From Alphaproteobacteria bacterium (GTDB lineage: Bacteria > Pseudomonadota > Alphaproteobacteria > UBA8366), in the NCBI GenBank assembly GCA_018665505.1, contig JABJCS010000772.1, positions 1 to 15,731 on the forward strand: a DNA stretch of 15,731 nucleotides, given 5' to 3'. This document shows, piece by piece, positions 7,086-15,731 of this stretch. The first letter of the stretch is position 1, and every line of letters starts with the position of its first letter. The notes beneath the pieces were generated by a model, which was not told where the DNA came from, made no database searches, and was given only the letters and a program-made list of their open reading frames with translations. A program made the position numbers and the translations under genes.

Positions 7086-7901
7086 ATGTCTGACAATCCG
7101 GTATTCCAACCCCTGAAGCTATTCGATCGAGAGGTCCTGCGCGACGTGCGAGTCGTCCTGGCGGATATCGACGATACGCTCACGACGGACGGCAAACTCA
7201 CCGCTGAAGCCTACACGGCGATGGAACAGCTCTCGCAAATCGGTATTCATGTCGCCCCGGTCACCGGGCGGCCCGCGGGATGGTGCGATCACATCGCCCG
7301 CATGTGGCCAGTCGTCGGGATCGTCGGCGAGAATGGCGCCTTCTACTATAGCTACAATGACGAGACGCGGCGGATGATGCGGGTCTACGCCCAAGATGAC
7401 GCGACGCGACGGGCGAACCGGCAACGATTGGAGCGGCTGGCCACGGAAATTCTCGCCGCAGTCCCCGGTGCAGCCATCTCTGCCGATCAATTCGCCCGCG
7501 ATACCGATTTGGCCATTGATTTTTGTGAGGACGTCACCCCTTTGCCACAGAGCGATATTGATCGAATCGTAGCGGTCTTCGAAGCCGCGGGCGCTACCGC
7601 GAAAGTGAGTTCAATACATGTGAACGGGTGGTTCGGCGATCACGACAAACTGACCATGGCGCGGCGGTTCTTGAACGACGTGTTGTCAATCGATGTGGAG
7701 AAGGAAAACACCGCCGTCGCTTACATCGGCGATTCGCCAAACGATGCGCCGATGTGGCGGTACTTTAAGAACGGTATCGGGGTCGCGAATGCGCTTGCGT
7801 ACAAGGGCCACCTCGCGGCCGAGCCCAAATTCGTCACGACACGGGAATCCGGCGCTGGGTTCGTGGAACTGGCGGAAGCGCTTATCAACGCCGCTAAATA
7901 A
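7086..7901 (+). CDS. HAD-superfamily (type IIB) phosphatase
   Basis: A soluble Mg2+-dependent phosphohydrolase of 271 residues. All four HAD motifs are visible: motif I LADIDDTLT with the nucleophile Asp and acid/base Asp, motif II PVTGRP, motif III Lys in HDKLTMARR, and motif IV YIGDSPNDAPMW. The insert between motifs II and III is large (roughly 110 residues or more), as in the IIB/Cof-type cap that includes sucrose- and mannosyl-3-phosphoglycerate-phosphatase relatives. The substrate is probably a phosphorylated sugar or sugar-like metabolite but cannot be named. I chose the ATG at 7086, which gives the natural N-terminus MSDNPVFQPL. The frame is also open from an ATG at 7044, but that would leave only 7 nt to the divergent glpD start. 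The 3' end overlaps the last phnE gene tail-to-tail by 8 bp. Confidence 0.88.
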   Translation: MSDNPVFQPLKLFDREVLRDVRVVLADIDDTLTTDGKLTAEAYTAMEQLSQIGIHVAPVTGRPAGWCDHIARMWPVVGIVGENGAFYYSYNDETRRMMRVYAQDDATRRANRQRLERLATEILAAVPGAAISADQFARDTDLAIDFCEDVTPLPQSDIDRIVAVFEAAGATAKVSSIHVNGWFGDHDKLTMARRFLNDVLSIDVEKENTAVAYIGDSPNDAPMWRYFKNGIGVANALAYKGHLAAEPKFVTTRESGAGFVELAEALINAAK

Positions 7902-8709
7902 TGGCGTGGCGAACTTTCGCCGAAACCCATTCGCTGACCAGAACAGTCGATAGGATCGAAATCAAGATCACCGCCACACTGGCCCACCCAAGCTCCATAA
8001 TTTGGGCGTTGAGTTCCAATCCGATCCCACCGGCCCCCACGAGACCGACAACCGTCGACTCGCGAATATTGATATCCCAGCGGAATACCGTGATCCCGGC
8101 AAATGCCGGCAGAATTTGCGGCACGATTCCATAGTCAAGCGTTTGCGCTCGGCTGGCACCAGTCGCCGAGACCGCCTCAACCTGGTTCTCGTCTATTTCC
8201 TCAATGGCCTCATACAGGAGTTTGGCGCAAAACCCGATTGACCGCAGGGCGATCGCCAAAATACCCGCGAAGACACCGGGCCCAACAATCGCCACCAACA
8301 GCAATGCCCAGATCAACGAGTTGATGGAACGGCTGGAGACGATAACGAACAATGCGATGGGCCGAACGAAAGTGACACTCGGAGTCGTGTTACGGGCGGC
8401 GAGAAAGGCAACCGGCACCGCAACTACAAGAGCAATACCCGTCCCCAAAGTCGCGATGTTGATCGTGTCCCATAACGGCCACCAGAGCTCACTCATATAC
8501 TCCCATTCGGGCGGGAACATCCGATTGCCGAGATCCATTGCTTGAGCCGGCGCATCGATGACAAAAGCCCAAATGGTTTTCTCGGAGATGAGCTGGAAGC
8601 AATAGACGAAGATTGCGGTCCCGAGGAGCCATCCGGCCCAAATCGCCAATTGTTTGCGTGGCGTCCGGCGCTGCCAAACCTTCGAGCCGCCTGCGTCCTG
8701 CTCCACCAT
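7894..8709 (-). CDS. phnE: Phosphonate ABC transporter permease, second copy
   Basis: Inner-membrane permease of 271 residues, the last gene of the phnDCEE operon. An N-terminal helix (about 22-42) is followed by a periplasmic segment and a core of five or so helices of the binding-protein-dependent transport type. The EAA loop that docks onto the ATPase is seen as EAVSATGASRAQTLDYGIVP, and the family tail RESTVVGLVGAGGIG follows. Its ATG lies one base after the stop of the preceding permease gene, so translation is likely coupled. The two permeases are homologous but clearly diverged, which suggests a heterodimeric channel as in other two-PhnE systems. The gene ends inside the stop region of the convergent HAD phosphatase gene. 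Confidence 0.94.
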   Translation of the reverse strand: MVEQDAGGSKVWQRRTPRKQLAIWAGWLLGTAIFVYCFQLISEKTIWAFVIDAPAQAMDLGNRMFPPEWEYMSELWWPLWDTINIATLGTGIALVVAVPVAFLAARNTTPSVTFVRPIALFVIVSSRSINSLIWALLLVAIVGPGVFAGILAIALRSIGFCAKLLYEAIEEIDENQVEAVSATGASRAQTLDYGIVPQILPAFAGITVFRWDINIRESTVVGLVGAGGIGLELNAQIMELGWASVAVILISILSTVLVSEWVSAKVRHAII

Positions 8710-8710
8710 G

Positions 8711-9514
8711 TTATTGCACCATCCGTCGGACGTAGCCCGACGAGTATTCGACCATCATGACGATGCCGATGATAACCAACAGAATTGCCGCCGCGGAATC
8801 GAATTCATAGCGGTCGAATGCCGTGTTTAACGTAGCGCCGATCCCGCCGCCGCCGACGATGCCGACAATCGCCGATTCTCGAAAGTTGATGTCCAGACGG
8901 TAGAGCGAGAGACCAATAAACCGCGGCATGACCTGGGGCTGAATACCGTAGTTTAACCATTGAAACCAAGAACCACCGGTCGCTCTGACCGCTTCTGCCT
9001 GACTCGCGTCCATATCCTCGATGTCTTCCGCCAGGAGTTTGGCAAAGAAGCCAACCGTCGCGACGGTTAAGGTCACGAATCCGGCGAAGGGGCCGAAGCC
9101 GAAAAGTTTGACGAAAAAGATCGCGAGAATGACTTCTTGGAAGCTCCGCGAGGTTGCGATAACCGCCCGGCAAAAATAATAGACCGGCAATGGTGCGATA
9201 TTGCGCGCCGCACCCAATGCGATCGGGACGGAGATGATGATACCAGCGACCGTCGACGTCACCGCCATCCAAAGACTCTCCAGCACGCCATCGGAAATCG
9301 CATCCCAGCGCGAGATGAAATCCGGTGGAAAGAACCCAGCGATGAAACGCTGCCCTCGGGGCAATCCCTCCCAGACCCGCACCCAATTAACCTCCGTCGT
9401 CCCCAACGCAGCCGCCAGATAAAGCGCGCCGCCCAACAGGAGGCCCCACCGTAATATAGGGTTTTGGATAAAGGGCGGTCGCCGCCAAGTCCGGCGCAAG
9501 GACAAATCGGTCAT
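8711..9514 (-). CDS. phnE: Phosphonate ABC transporter permease, first copy
   Basis: Inner-membrane permease of 267 residues. It has an N-terminal helix (about 24-42), a periplasmic stretch, then the multi-helix core with [20 protein letters not shown] and the coupling EAA loop [20 protein letters not shown]. The hallmark [19 protein letters not shown] is near the C-terminus. Its ATG overlaps the TGA of phnC in the sequence ATGA, a classic translational coupling arrangement. It pairs with the second PhnE and the PhnC ATPase to import a phosphonate or related phosphorus oxyanion delivered by PhnD. Which compound is moved cannot be read from the permeases. Confidence 0.94.
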   Translation of the reverse strand: MTDLSLRRTWRRPPFIQNPILRWGLLLGGALYLAAALGTTEVNWVRVWEGLPRGQRFIAGFFPPDFISRWDAISDGVLESLWMAVTSTVAGIIISVPIALGAARNIAPLPVYYFCRAVIATSRSFQEVILAIFFVKLFGFGPFAGFVTLTVATVGFFAKLLAEDIEDMDASQAEAVRATGGSWFQWLNYGIQPQVMPRFIGLSLYRLDINFRESAIVGIVGGGGIGATLNTAFDRYEFDSAAAILLVIIGIVMMVEYSSGYVRRMVQ

Positions 9515-10359
9515 GTGGTCAGACCAGCCGCTGGTTTAGCGGCATCCGTGACCGGCAGGTCCTTAGATAGTTCCGCCGTGTTCTCATCGGATTCGTCGTC
9601 TTTTTGTATGGTCTGCGACCAATCTTCCTCACCGTAGATTTCGGTCAAGACATCGGCCGTCAGTCCATCGGGCGCGCCGTCATATACGACTTCGCCAAGG
9701 CGCAGTCCGACGATCCTTTGCGCGAACATCTGCGCCAATAGAACGTCGTGAATATTGATCACCGCCGATAGGCCCCGCTCCTCGCACAACTCACACACCA
9801 AGCGCATGATTTGCCGCGATGTCTTGGGATCGAGGCTCGCGGTCGGCTCGTCGACCAGCAGCAATTGTGGATTCTGGATCAACGCGCGGGCGATGCCGAC
9901 GCGCTGTCGCTGCCCGCCGGAAAGTTCGTCCGCCCGTTTGTCGACCATATCGTCGAGGCCGACGCGTTCCAGCAAGCGAAACGCTTCATCGATATCGGAT
10001 TGCGGGAACTTGCGCAGAAAGCTGCGCCAGAACCCGACATAGCCGAGCCGCCCGGAGAGCACGTTCTCCATTACGGTCAGGCGCTCGACCAGGGCATATT
10101 CCTGAAAAATCATGCCCATCTGACGGCGCGCCCGGCGAAGTCTCCCAGCTCCGAGCGAGGTTAATTCCTGGTCACCCAGAAAGACCTTGCCCGAAGTTGG
10201 TTCGACAAGCCGGTTGACGCAACGAATGAGCGTGCTCTTGCCCGCCCCCGACGGTCCGATCAATGCCATGACCTGACCGTCCGGAACTTCCAGGGTCACG
10301 CCTTTGAGGGCGCGATCACCGGTCCGGTATTGCTTTACCAGACCCTCAAGTTTCAGCAT
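9511..10359 (-). CDS. phnC: Phosphonate ABC transporter ATP-binding protein
   Basis: Cytoplasmic ATPase that drives the importer. All ABC motifs are intact: Walker [10 protein letters not shown] at 35-43, a Q-loop in [13 protein letters not shown], signature [15 protein letters not shown], Walker [13 protein letters not shown] and the switch His in NIHDV. The stretch [15 protein letters not shown] is characteristic of PhnC among ABC ATPases. At 282 residues it is somewhat longer than usual because of an acidic, low-complexity C-terminal tail (about 250-282, with [10 protein letters not shown]) that carries no recognised domain. AGAGG lies 6 nt before the ATG. The gene follows phnD by 31 bp and overlaps the first phnE by 4 bp. 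Confidence 0.95.
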   Translation of the reverse strand: MLKLEGLVKQYRTGDRALKGVTLEVPDGQVMALIGPSGAGKSTLIRCVNRLVEPTSGKVFLGDQELTSLGAGRLRRARRQMGMIFQEYALVERLTVMENVLSGRLGYVGFWRSFLRKFPQSDIDEAFRLLERVGLDDMVDKRADELSGGQRQRVGIARALIQNPQLLLVDEPTASLDPKTSRQIMRLVCELCEERGLSAVINIHDVLLAQMFAQRIVGLRLGEVVYDGAPDGLTADVLTEIYGEEDWSQTIQKDDESDENTAELSKDLPVTDAAKPAAGLTT

Positions 10360-10390
10360 TACACGCCTCTCGCCACGTGACCGCGACCGA

Positions 10391-11359
10391 TCACTTGCAG
10401 TCGTACTTCACACCGTTGGCCGCGTCGATCTTCCGGATGACGTCCCAATCGTGCTTGTGGTCAATCGCGATGAAGCGGTCTTCCTTCTTAAACTCCTTCT
10501 TCAGATCGGAGCCTTCCCATTTGAAGGAGAAGAACGCTTGCTTAATCTTCGCGACCACCGTCGGGTGCAGGTTATGGGCATGCCCGTAACCGGTCGTCGG
10601 GAAGGTTTGCGAGCGATAGATCGAACGGATTTGAGATGCATCGACGACCTTCCGCGTAATCATGCGCTTTAGGACCGAGTTCGCGATCGAGGCCACCGCG
10701 TAATCCTTATTGGCGACGCCCATGATCGAGTTGTCGTGCTTGCCCGAATAGGCCGGCTTGAAGTCCGTACCCGACACGAGGCCAAACTCGGACTTGAGCA
10801 AGGCGGAAGGCGCTTTGAAACCGGAATTCGACGTCTTGGACGTGAAGGTCAGCGTACCGCCCTTGATGTCGGACGGAGATTTCATTTTGCTGTCAGCCGG
10901 AACGATGATTTCCATCTCATAGCCAAACGAACCGTCCTTCGATGCCATCATCGCGAAAGGCACGAAGCCCGCACACGCAACCGCGACCGGATTACCGCCC
11001 GTGTTCACACCCGCCACATGCAGACGGCCGGAGCGCATGGCCTCATACTGCGCGGCGTAAGATTGAACGGGGAAGAAAACGACTTTTTTGCCGGTAACTT
11101 TCGACATGTGTTGGACAAATCCATCCCATACCTTGGCGTAGACGGCCGGATCTTCGACCGGCGTATACGAGAAGATAATGGTGCTGGGATCGACCCATTT
11201 ACTCTCGTCCTGCGGCAGATCAGCAACGAGATCATTGTCGTAGTCGCAATAGCCCTTATAGAGGAAACCCCGCGGGCAATCCTCGGCCCGGGCATCGCCC
11301 GATCCAAAACCAATCGCCAGCACAAACGCCGCCAAAAAGGCAAACACGGTCGTTTTCAT
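10391..11359 (-). CDS. phnD: Phosphonate ABC transporter periplasmic binding protein
   Basis: Captures the phosphonate-type substrate in the periplasm and delivers it to the PhnE permeases. The 322 residues begin with a clear signal peptide ([17 protein letters not shown], probable cut after DARA). The mature protein starts [18 protein letters not shown]. PhnD-family segments include [38 protein letters not shown] and a phosphate-loop-like [13 protein letters not shown]. The mature part has four cysteines, two near the N-terminus, one in VAVACAGF and one third from the C-terminal end, so disulfides are possible. I start at the ATG at 11359 (GGGAG 7 nt upstream) and not at the TTG codon just before it. 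PhnD relatives bind 2-aminoethylphosphonate, phosphite, phosphate or methylphosphonate; this one's ligand is not determinable here. Confidence 0.94.
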   Translation of the reverse strand: MKTTVFAFLAAFVLAIGFGSGDARAEDCPRGFLYKGYCDYDNDLVADLPQDESKWVDPSTIIFSYTPVEDPAVYAKVWDGFVQHMSKVTGKKVVFFPVQSYAAQYEAMRSGRLHVAGVNTGGNPVAVACAGFVPFAMMASKDGSFGYEMEIIVPADSKMKSPSDIKGGTLTFTSKTSNSGFKAPSALLKSEFGLVSGTDFKPAYSGKHDNSIMGVANKDYAVASIANSVLKRMITRKVVDASQIRSIYRSQTFPTTGYGHAHNLHPTVVAKIKQAFFSFKWEGSDLKKEFKKEDRFIAIDHKHDWDVIRKIDAANGVKYDCK

Positions 11360-11366
11360 CAAACCA

Positions 11367-11371
11367 CTCCC
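11367..11371 (-). promoter_or_regulatory. Ribosome binding site deciding the phnD start
   Basis: GGGAG on the minus strand, 7 nt before the ATG at 11359. It supports the ATG over the in-frame TTG at 11362. Confidence 0.65.
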
Positions 11372-11407
11372 TATGTTCCAAGTTCAAATTTGCTCGGGTC
11401 ATTATTT

Positions 11408-11429
11408 AGACCGGGTTTGTTACCGGTCT
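11408..11429. repeat. Inverted repeat upstream of phnD (leader hairpin or operator)
   Basis: AGACCGG and CCGGTCT are perfect 7-bp arms around 8 bases, located 49-70 bp before the phnD ATG. A sequence TAGAAT (minus strand, 11450-11445) resembles a -10 box, which would place the repeat in the early transcribed leader of the phn operon. No U-tract follows. No clear two-half Pho box was found; GTCAT and GTTAT occur nearby on the plus strand but 10 bp apart, not the usual 11. Confidence 0.35.
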
Positions 11430-11545
11430 GTGTCATTCCACGTTATTCTAACAAATCTGAAACACAACAAAATACCCAGACGCTATTCTCTTCCGCAAAC
11501 GGCCTGCCTCATGGCAAAGTTTCAGCACGGCATCGTTTCCCTCCT

Positions 11546-11550
11546 AAAGG
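11546..11550 (+). promoter_or_regulatory. Ribosome binding site deciding the start of the DUF2059 gene
   Basis: AAAGG with 8 nt to the ATG at 11559. It favours the start that places a signal peptide at the N-terminus over earlier in-frame ATGs. Confidence 0.55.
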
Positions 11551-11558
11551 TATCGGAC

Positions 11559-12068
11559 ATGCAATCACGCCTAACCTTCGTACTCACGCTTCTACTAGGA
11601 CTTACATTTAGCTTGCCCGTCCTCCATCAGAGCCGGAGCGCACCGGCGCAGAACGAGCAAAATGTCGAGGCCGTTCTGCGCTTGTTGACGCATTTGCAAA
11701 TTGACAACATGGGCGACGATCTGTTCGCGATGATGGCCGAGCGCACGATACCGACAATGCGAAGCTCGGTCCCGAATTTACCGGAAGAGGCCTACGCAAT
11801 CCTACACGAGGAATTGGCCGACGCATTCCGCAGCGCCTCCGCTGATTTAATAGCCTCGAATGCACAACTGTATCTGCAGCACCTGACCCCGGACGAGATC
11901 GCCGAGCTGAATAATTTCTATTCGACCGCCACTGGTAAAAAGATGCTCAACATCATCCCGATGCTCATGCAACAGAGTCTCTATCTGGGTCAAGAATGGA
12001 TCCAGAAAATGGACCGGGACTTACGGCGGACCTGGCGCGCGCGCCTCAAGCAAGAAGGCTACATCAAA

Positions 12069-12074
<6 letters not shown>
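11559..12074 (+). CDS. Secreted DUF2059 domain protein
   Basis: From the ATG at 11559 the product is 171 residues, starting with a signal peptide (MQSRLTFVLTLLLGLTFSLP, then a probable cut near SAPA). The rest is helical and polar. The C-terminal half matches DUF2059: QLYLQHLTPDEIAELNNFYS, then TGKKMLNIIPMLMQQS. The function of DUF2059 is unknown; such proteins are exported and common in Proteobacteria. The frame is open back to 11373, but the upstream part contains no export signal and looks non-coding. The gene is divergent from phnD (about 200 bp between) and convergent with phnA (6 bp between stops). Nothing ties it to phosphonate use except position. Confidence 0.8.
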
Positions 12075-13403
<1,329 letters not shown>

Positions 13404-13487
13404 CTATGGCGTTTCAGCTTGGCATTGATTTGATCGTGAAATAACGCAAAACTTACCGATCACAAGCTGCATTCAGGATAACAAGCG

Positions 13488-13876
13488 ATGTCGGGCGGCA
13501 AGATCAAGAAACATGTCTTTCGAGAAGGTGAGGTCATTTTTGAAGAGGGTGGCCCCGGCGACTACGCCTATATGGTGATGCAAGGGGAAATCGGTATCTA
13601 CAAGAACTTGCGCAGCGAAGCACCGTTACGCCTCGCGATCCTCTACAAAGGCGACATCTTCGGAGAGATGGCGTTGTTCGACGCGCGGCGTCGGCAAAAT
13701 CGGACTCAGAGTCGATCTGCCTCGCGGTTAGCAAACAGGAATTCGACCGCCGTCTCGACAACACCGACCCAATCATCAAATCAATGATGCAATGCATGAT
13801 GGGCCGTGTGAGATCGATCAGCGACGAGGCTGAGCGCCTGCGCAAAAAAGCAGGGTCGCTCAGCAATATGGAATAG
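13488..13876 (+). pseudogene. Cyclic nucleotide-binding domain protein, frameshifted
   Basis: A stand-alone cNMP-binding (Crp-like beta-roll) domain without any DNA-binding helix-turn-helix. Frame 1 encodes KKHVFREGEVIFEEGGPGDY, GEIGIYKN and GDIFGEMALFD, then near 13682 runs into unrelated arginine-rich sequence and stops at 13787. A shifted frame picks up at RAASAKSDSESICLAVSKQE and continues through FDRRL to a normal helical end and TAG at 13876. The junction is inside the phosphate-binding cassette (FGE-x-AL...RAA). Compared with relatives, about three residues are missing there, so a deletion of 10 nt (or another 3n+1 size) in a GC-rich CG repeat explains it. AGGA lies 9 nt before the ATG. 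This may be a genuine recent pseudogene or an assembly error. An intact protein would have about 132 residues. Confidence 0.82.
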
Positions 13877-13881
13877 CTGCG

Positions 13882-14229
13882 TTATTTCGCGGCACTGACC
13901 ACAATCTCCACCAACGTATCGGCAGAGCCGAGTGCGGTACCGACGCAAGCCCGCGCCGGGCGCTCCAAATCACCCAACCACGCGGTCCAGGCCTCGTTCA
14001 TACCTGACTTGTCGTCCATGTTGGTCAGATAGATCGTCGCCATCAGGAGCTTCGACTTATCGGTCCCGCAGGAGGCGAGGCGGTCATCGATCTTCGCGAG
14101 GATTTCCTCCGTCTGCCCCTTGGCGTCAAGCGACCGATCATCGGCGGTCAGACCACACACATTCACGACACCGTTATAAATTGTCGCTTGGCTTAGGATT
14201 TCTCCGGAATTGAGATGTTCGACAGTCAT
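13882..14229 (-). CDS. RidA family (YjgF/YER057c/UK114) protein
   Basis: 115 residues, the normal size for this trimeric cytoplasmic family. RidA hydrolyses reactive enamine/imine intermediates made by PLP enzymes and oxidases to keto acids and ammonia. The C-terminal signature is visible (RPARACVGTALGSADTLVEI), with the Arg that holds the substrate carboxylate and the Glu of VEI. The N-terminal IYNGVVNVCGLTADD and QTEEILAKIDDRLA also fit. The start has GGGAG 8 nt upstream; this site overlaps the stop region of the preceding LLM oxidoreductase gene (12 bp between genes), so the two are co-transcribed. It could be a pathway-specific deaminase for an imine made by the oxidoreductase or dioxygenase beside it. 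Housekeeping RidA is the alternative, though it would not explain the operon. Confidence 0.92.
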   Translation of the reverse strand: MTVEHLNSGEILSQATIYNGVVNVCGLTADDRSLDAKGQTEEILAKIDDRLASCGTDKSKLLMATIYLTNMDDKSGMNEAWTAWLGDLERPARACVGTALGSADTLVEIVVSAAK

Positions 14230-14241
14230 TTCGCTTTCTCC

Positions 14242-15195
14242 CTAGGTTTTAGTCATGATTCTTTCGGCAAAGGCATCAAGCCGGTCCAAGGACAGCTGCA
14301 GGTCATCGCCTTCCAAATTGATGACCAGGTGGTTCAGCCCCGCCGTTTCGTAAGCGCCGATATCGTCAATGATCGCGGCGTCGCTCCCTGTGAACGGCAT
14401 CCGATCGCCGTCCTCGTTCTCATAAATCTCATCCATTCTGAACCAAATTACATTCAATCCGATTTCAATCGAACTGGGATCGCGATCCGCCATTTCCGCA
14501 TATCCTCGCATATCCGCCAGACCTTTGGAAAAGCGAGCGACCGTATCATACGGCGATGTCGGATTGTTGCCGACCGGATACCAACCATCGCCGACCTGCC
14601 CGGCCCTACGGCGCGCGGGCTTGGTTTCGCCGCCGACCCAAACCGGCGGATGCGGTTTTTGCACCGGCTTCGGCTCGAACTTTAAACCCTTGAACGAGAT
14701 GTACTCACCGTCGAATTCCGGCGATGCCTCAGTCCATAAGATACGCATTGCGGCGAGCGTCTCGTCAGCGAGCTTGCCGCGCCCTTTAAATGTCGGTGCG
14801 CCAAGCAGCGAAATCTCCTCCTCCGACCAACCAACACCAACACCGACCGTCACGCGGCCTTTCGACAGAATATCCGCCGTCGCCAACATTTTCGCCGTCA
14901 GCATGGGCGGGCGATGCGGGATCACCATCACCGAGGTCAACAGTCGCAACTTCGTCGTCGCCGCCGCGACGAAAGCCAGAGCGGTTAGTTGGTCGAGACA
15001 ATCACCGCTGTCCTGGGCAAACCAAACTCGCGATTTCGTATAAGGATAAGGCGATTCGACTTTATTCGCGATCACGAGGTGGTCGCTGAAACCCAAATGC
15101 TCGAACCCCAGAGCCTCAACCTTATGGGCAATCGCCACCAATCCATCGGGGTCCAAGGCGGCGCCGCGCAATCCCACATGCAATCCGTATTTCAT
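14242..15195 (-). CDS. LLM-class (luciferase-like) flavin/F420-dependent oxidoreductase
   Basis: 317 residues from the ATG at 15195; a GTG one codon earlier abuts the ribosome binding site GGGAGAGG, so ATG is preferred. The bacterial-luciferase TIM-barrel family is recognised from LGFEHLGFSDHLVI, LRLLTSVMVIPHRPPMLTAK, GRVTVGVGVGWSEEE and the late signature PPVWVGGETKPARRRAGQVGDGWYPVG. This pattern is that of the subgroup usually labelled F420-dependent, but proteobacterial members often use FMN, and the cofactor cannot be decided here. The reaction may be oxygenation or hydride transfer on an unknown substrate. It lies 20 bp after the dioxygenase gene and 12 bp before ridA, so the three form an operon. 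No flavin reductase partner is visible. Confidence 0.9.
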   Translation of the reverse strand: MKYGLHVGLRGAALDPDGLVAIAHKVEALGFEHLGFSDHLVIANKVESPYPYTKSRVWFAQDSGDCLDQLTALAFVAAATTKLRLLTSVMVIPHRPPMLTAKMLATADILSKGRVTVGVGVGWSEEEISLLGAPTFKGRGKLADETLAAMRILWTEASPEFDGEYISFKGLKFEPKPVQKPHPPVWVGGETKPARRRAGQVGDGWYPVGNNPTSPYDTVARFSKGLADMRGYAEMADRDPSSIEIGLNVIWFRMDEIYENEDGDRMPFTGSDAAIIDDIGAYETAGLNHLVINLEGDDLQLSLDRLDAFAERIMTKT

Positions 15196-15215
15196 CACCC
15201 TCTCCCTCGTCTTAT

Positions 15216-15731
15216 CTAGATCGGCTCCAGCGGCGCTTTGAACTCAGTCGCGGGACAAACGATACCACCCCGGTCGCCGGGCGTGACGCTGCCGTATCTC
15301 TGAGCATAGCTCTCCGGCAAAGGCCGTCCATTCGGTGGGCACAGCCACAGGCGCAACAGGTAGCGGCGGCGGTCGGCTTCCGGCCATTCCTCGTAGTCGC
15401 CGCGCGCATGAAAAATCCCATGATTATTCACCAAACCGATATCGCCCCCCTGATAGTCGATAGACAGATGCACTTCCTCGCAAATCTCCATCATTGTGCG
15501 AAAGGCGTCCCGCAGCGCGTCGCTCATCGGCGGCAGTTCCTCGAACCGTTCCGTCGCAAGGATGAAATTGTAATTGAAATGACTGTTTAGATATCCCGCA
15601 TGCCATTGATAGACCGGCATCGTCCACCAGGGTTTCATCCCTTCCGGAATTTCGCCGCGCCGGTCGCGGTGTATCGGCTTGAACAGCTCGCCCAACAAAT
15701 CCGGACAGCGGCGCAGCATTTCATTGTAGAC
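15216..15731 (-). CDS. TauD/TfdA-type Fe(II)/2-oxoglutarate dioxygenase, C-terminal part
   Basis: The gene enters from the right edge and ends at TAG 15216; 171 residues of its C-terminal half are visible, beginning VYNEMLRRCPDLLGELFKPI. The segment matches the common proteobacterial TauD/TfdA-like dioxygenases: PVYQWHAGYLNSHFN, IDYQGGDIGLVNNHGIFHAR with the distal metal-binding His, and RRRYLLRLWLCPPNGRPLPE with the Arg that binds the 2-oxoglutarate carboxylate. The first two metal ligands (HxD) would lie outside the window. Such enzymes hydroxylate a substrate next to a heteroatom, often releasing sulfite or an aldehyde. Substrate here is unknown; TauD itself is less likely given the C-terminal style. 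It is the first visible gene of the operon with the LLM oxidoreductase and ridA. Confidence 0.88.
   Translation of the reverse strand, partial: VYNEMLRRCPDLLGELFKPIHRDRRGEIPEGMKPWWTMPVYQWHAGYLNSHFNYNFILATERFEELPPMSDALRDAFRTMMEICEEVHLSIDYQGGDIGLVNNHGIFHARGDYEEWPEADRRRYLLRLWLCPPNGRPLPESYAQRYGSVTPGDRGGIVCPATEFKAPLEPI

Noticed and set aside
11431..11446. Possible Pho box (GTCAT ... GTTAT) upstream of phnD
   Set aside because: The half-sites are 10 bp apart, not 11, and match the consensus poorly; orientation is also opposite to phnD.
10736..11611. Long plus-strand open frame opposite phnD
   Set aside because: Antisense to a well-supported binding protein with signal peptide; no recognisable domain.

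Overview
This window is a compact stretch of what looks like an alphaproteobacterial chromosome, possibly an uncultured marine or Rhodospirillales-like lineage. That placement is an inference from the style of the proteins (aerobic GlpD, PhnCDE, PhnA, RidA, DUF2059, Flp pilin), the moderately GC-rich codon use, and GGAG-type ribosome binding sites. There is no rRNA, tRNA, mobile element or CRISPR array that I can support, and no gene-free stretch longer than about 200 bases.

Left end (1-2133): two selenoprotein genes on the minus strand, each interrupted by an in-frame UGA that looks like a selenocysteine codon and not a stop. The first (1-625, running off the left edge) is a glycine/sarcosine/betaine/D-proline reductase component-B-like protein with the motif U-P-V-C. 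The second (976-2133) is a redoxin with the motif W-U-P-P-C, fused to a DsbD N-terminal-like domain that carries its own cysteine pair. In both, a perfect stem-loop lies just after the UGA and fits the bacterial SECIS model. A single Flp pilin gene lies between them. Ordinary gene calling would truncate both proteins.

Middle (2234-7901): a glycerol / glycerophosphodiester region with glycerol kinase (glpK), a Na+/Ca2+ exchanger-family antiporter, a glycerophosphodiester phosphodiesterase and, convergent with it, aerobic glycerol-3-phosphate dehydrogenase (glpD). A HAD-IIB phosphatase is divergent from glpD. Together GDPD, GlpK and GlpD would turn lipid head groups and glycerol into dihydroxyacetone phosphate.

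Phosphonate region (7894-13349): a tightly packed minus-strand operon phnD-phnC-phnE1-phnE2 (binding protein, ATPase, two permeases), a secreted DUF2059 protein on the plus strand, and phnA, a phosphonoacetate hydrolase with every metal ligand present. Neither the 2-aminoethylphosphonate transaminase nor the phosphonoacetaldehyde dehydrogenase that normally feed PhnA is in the window.

Right end (13488-15731): a cyclic-nucleotide-binding gene broken by a small deletion, then a minus-strand operon encoding a TauD/TfdA-type dioxygenase (cut by the right edge), an LLM-class flavin/F420 oxidoreductase and a RidA-type deaminase. This looks like a small oxidative catabolic operon of unknown substrate.
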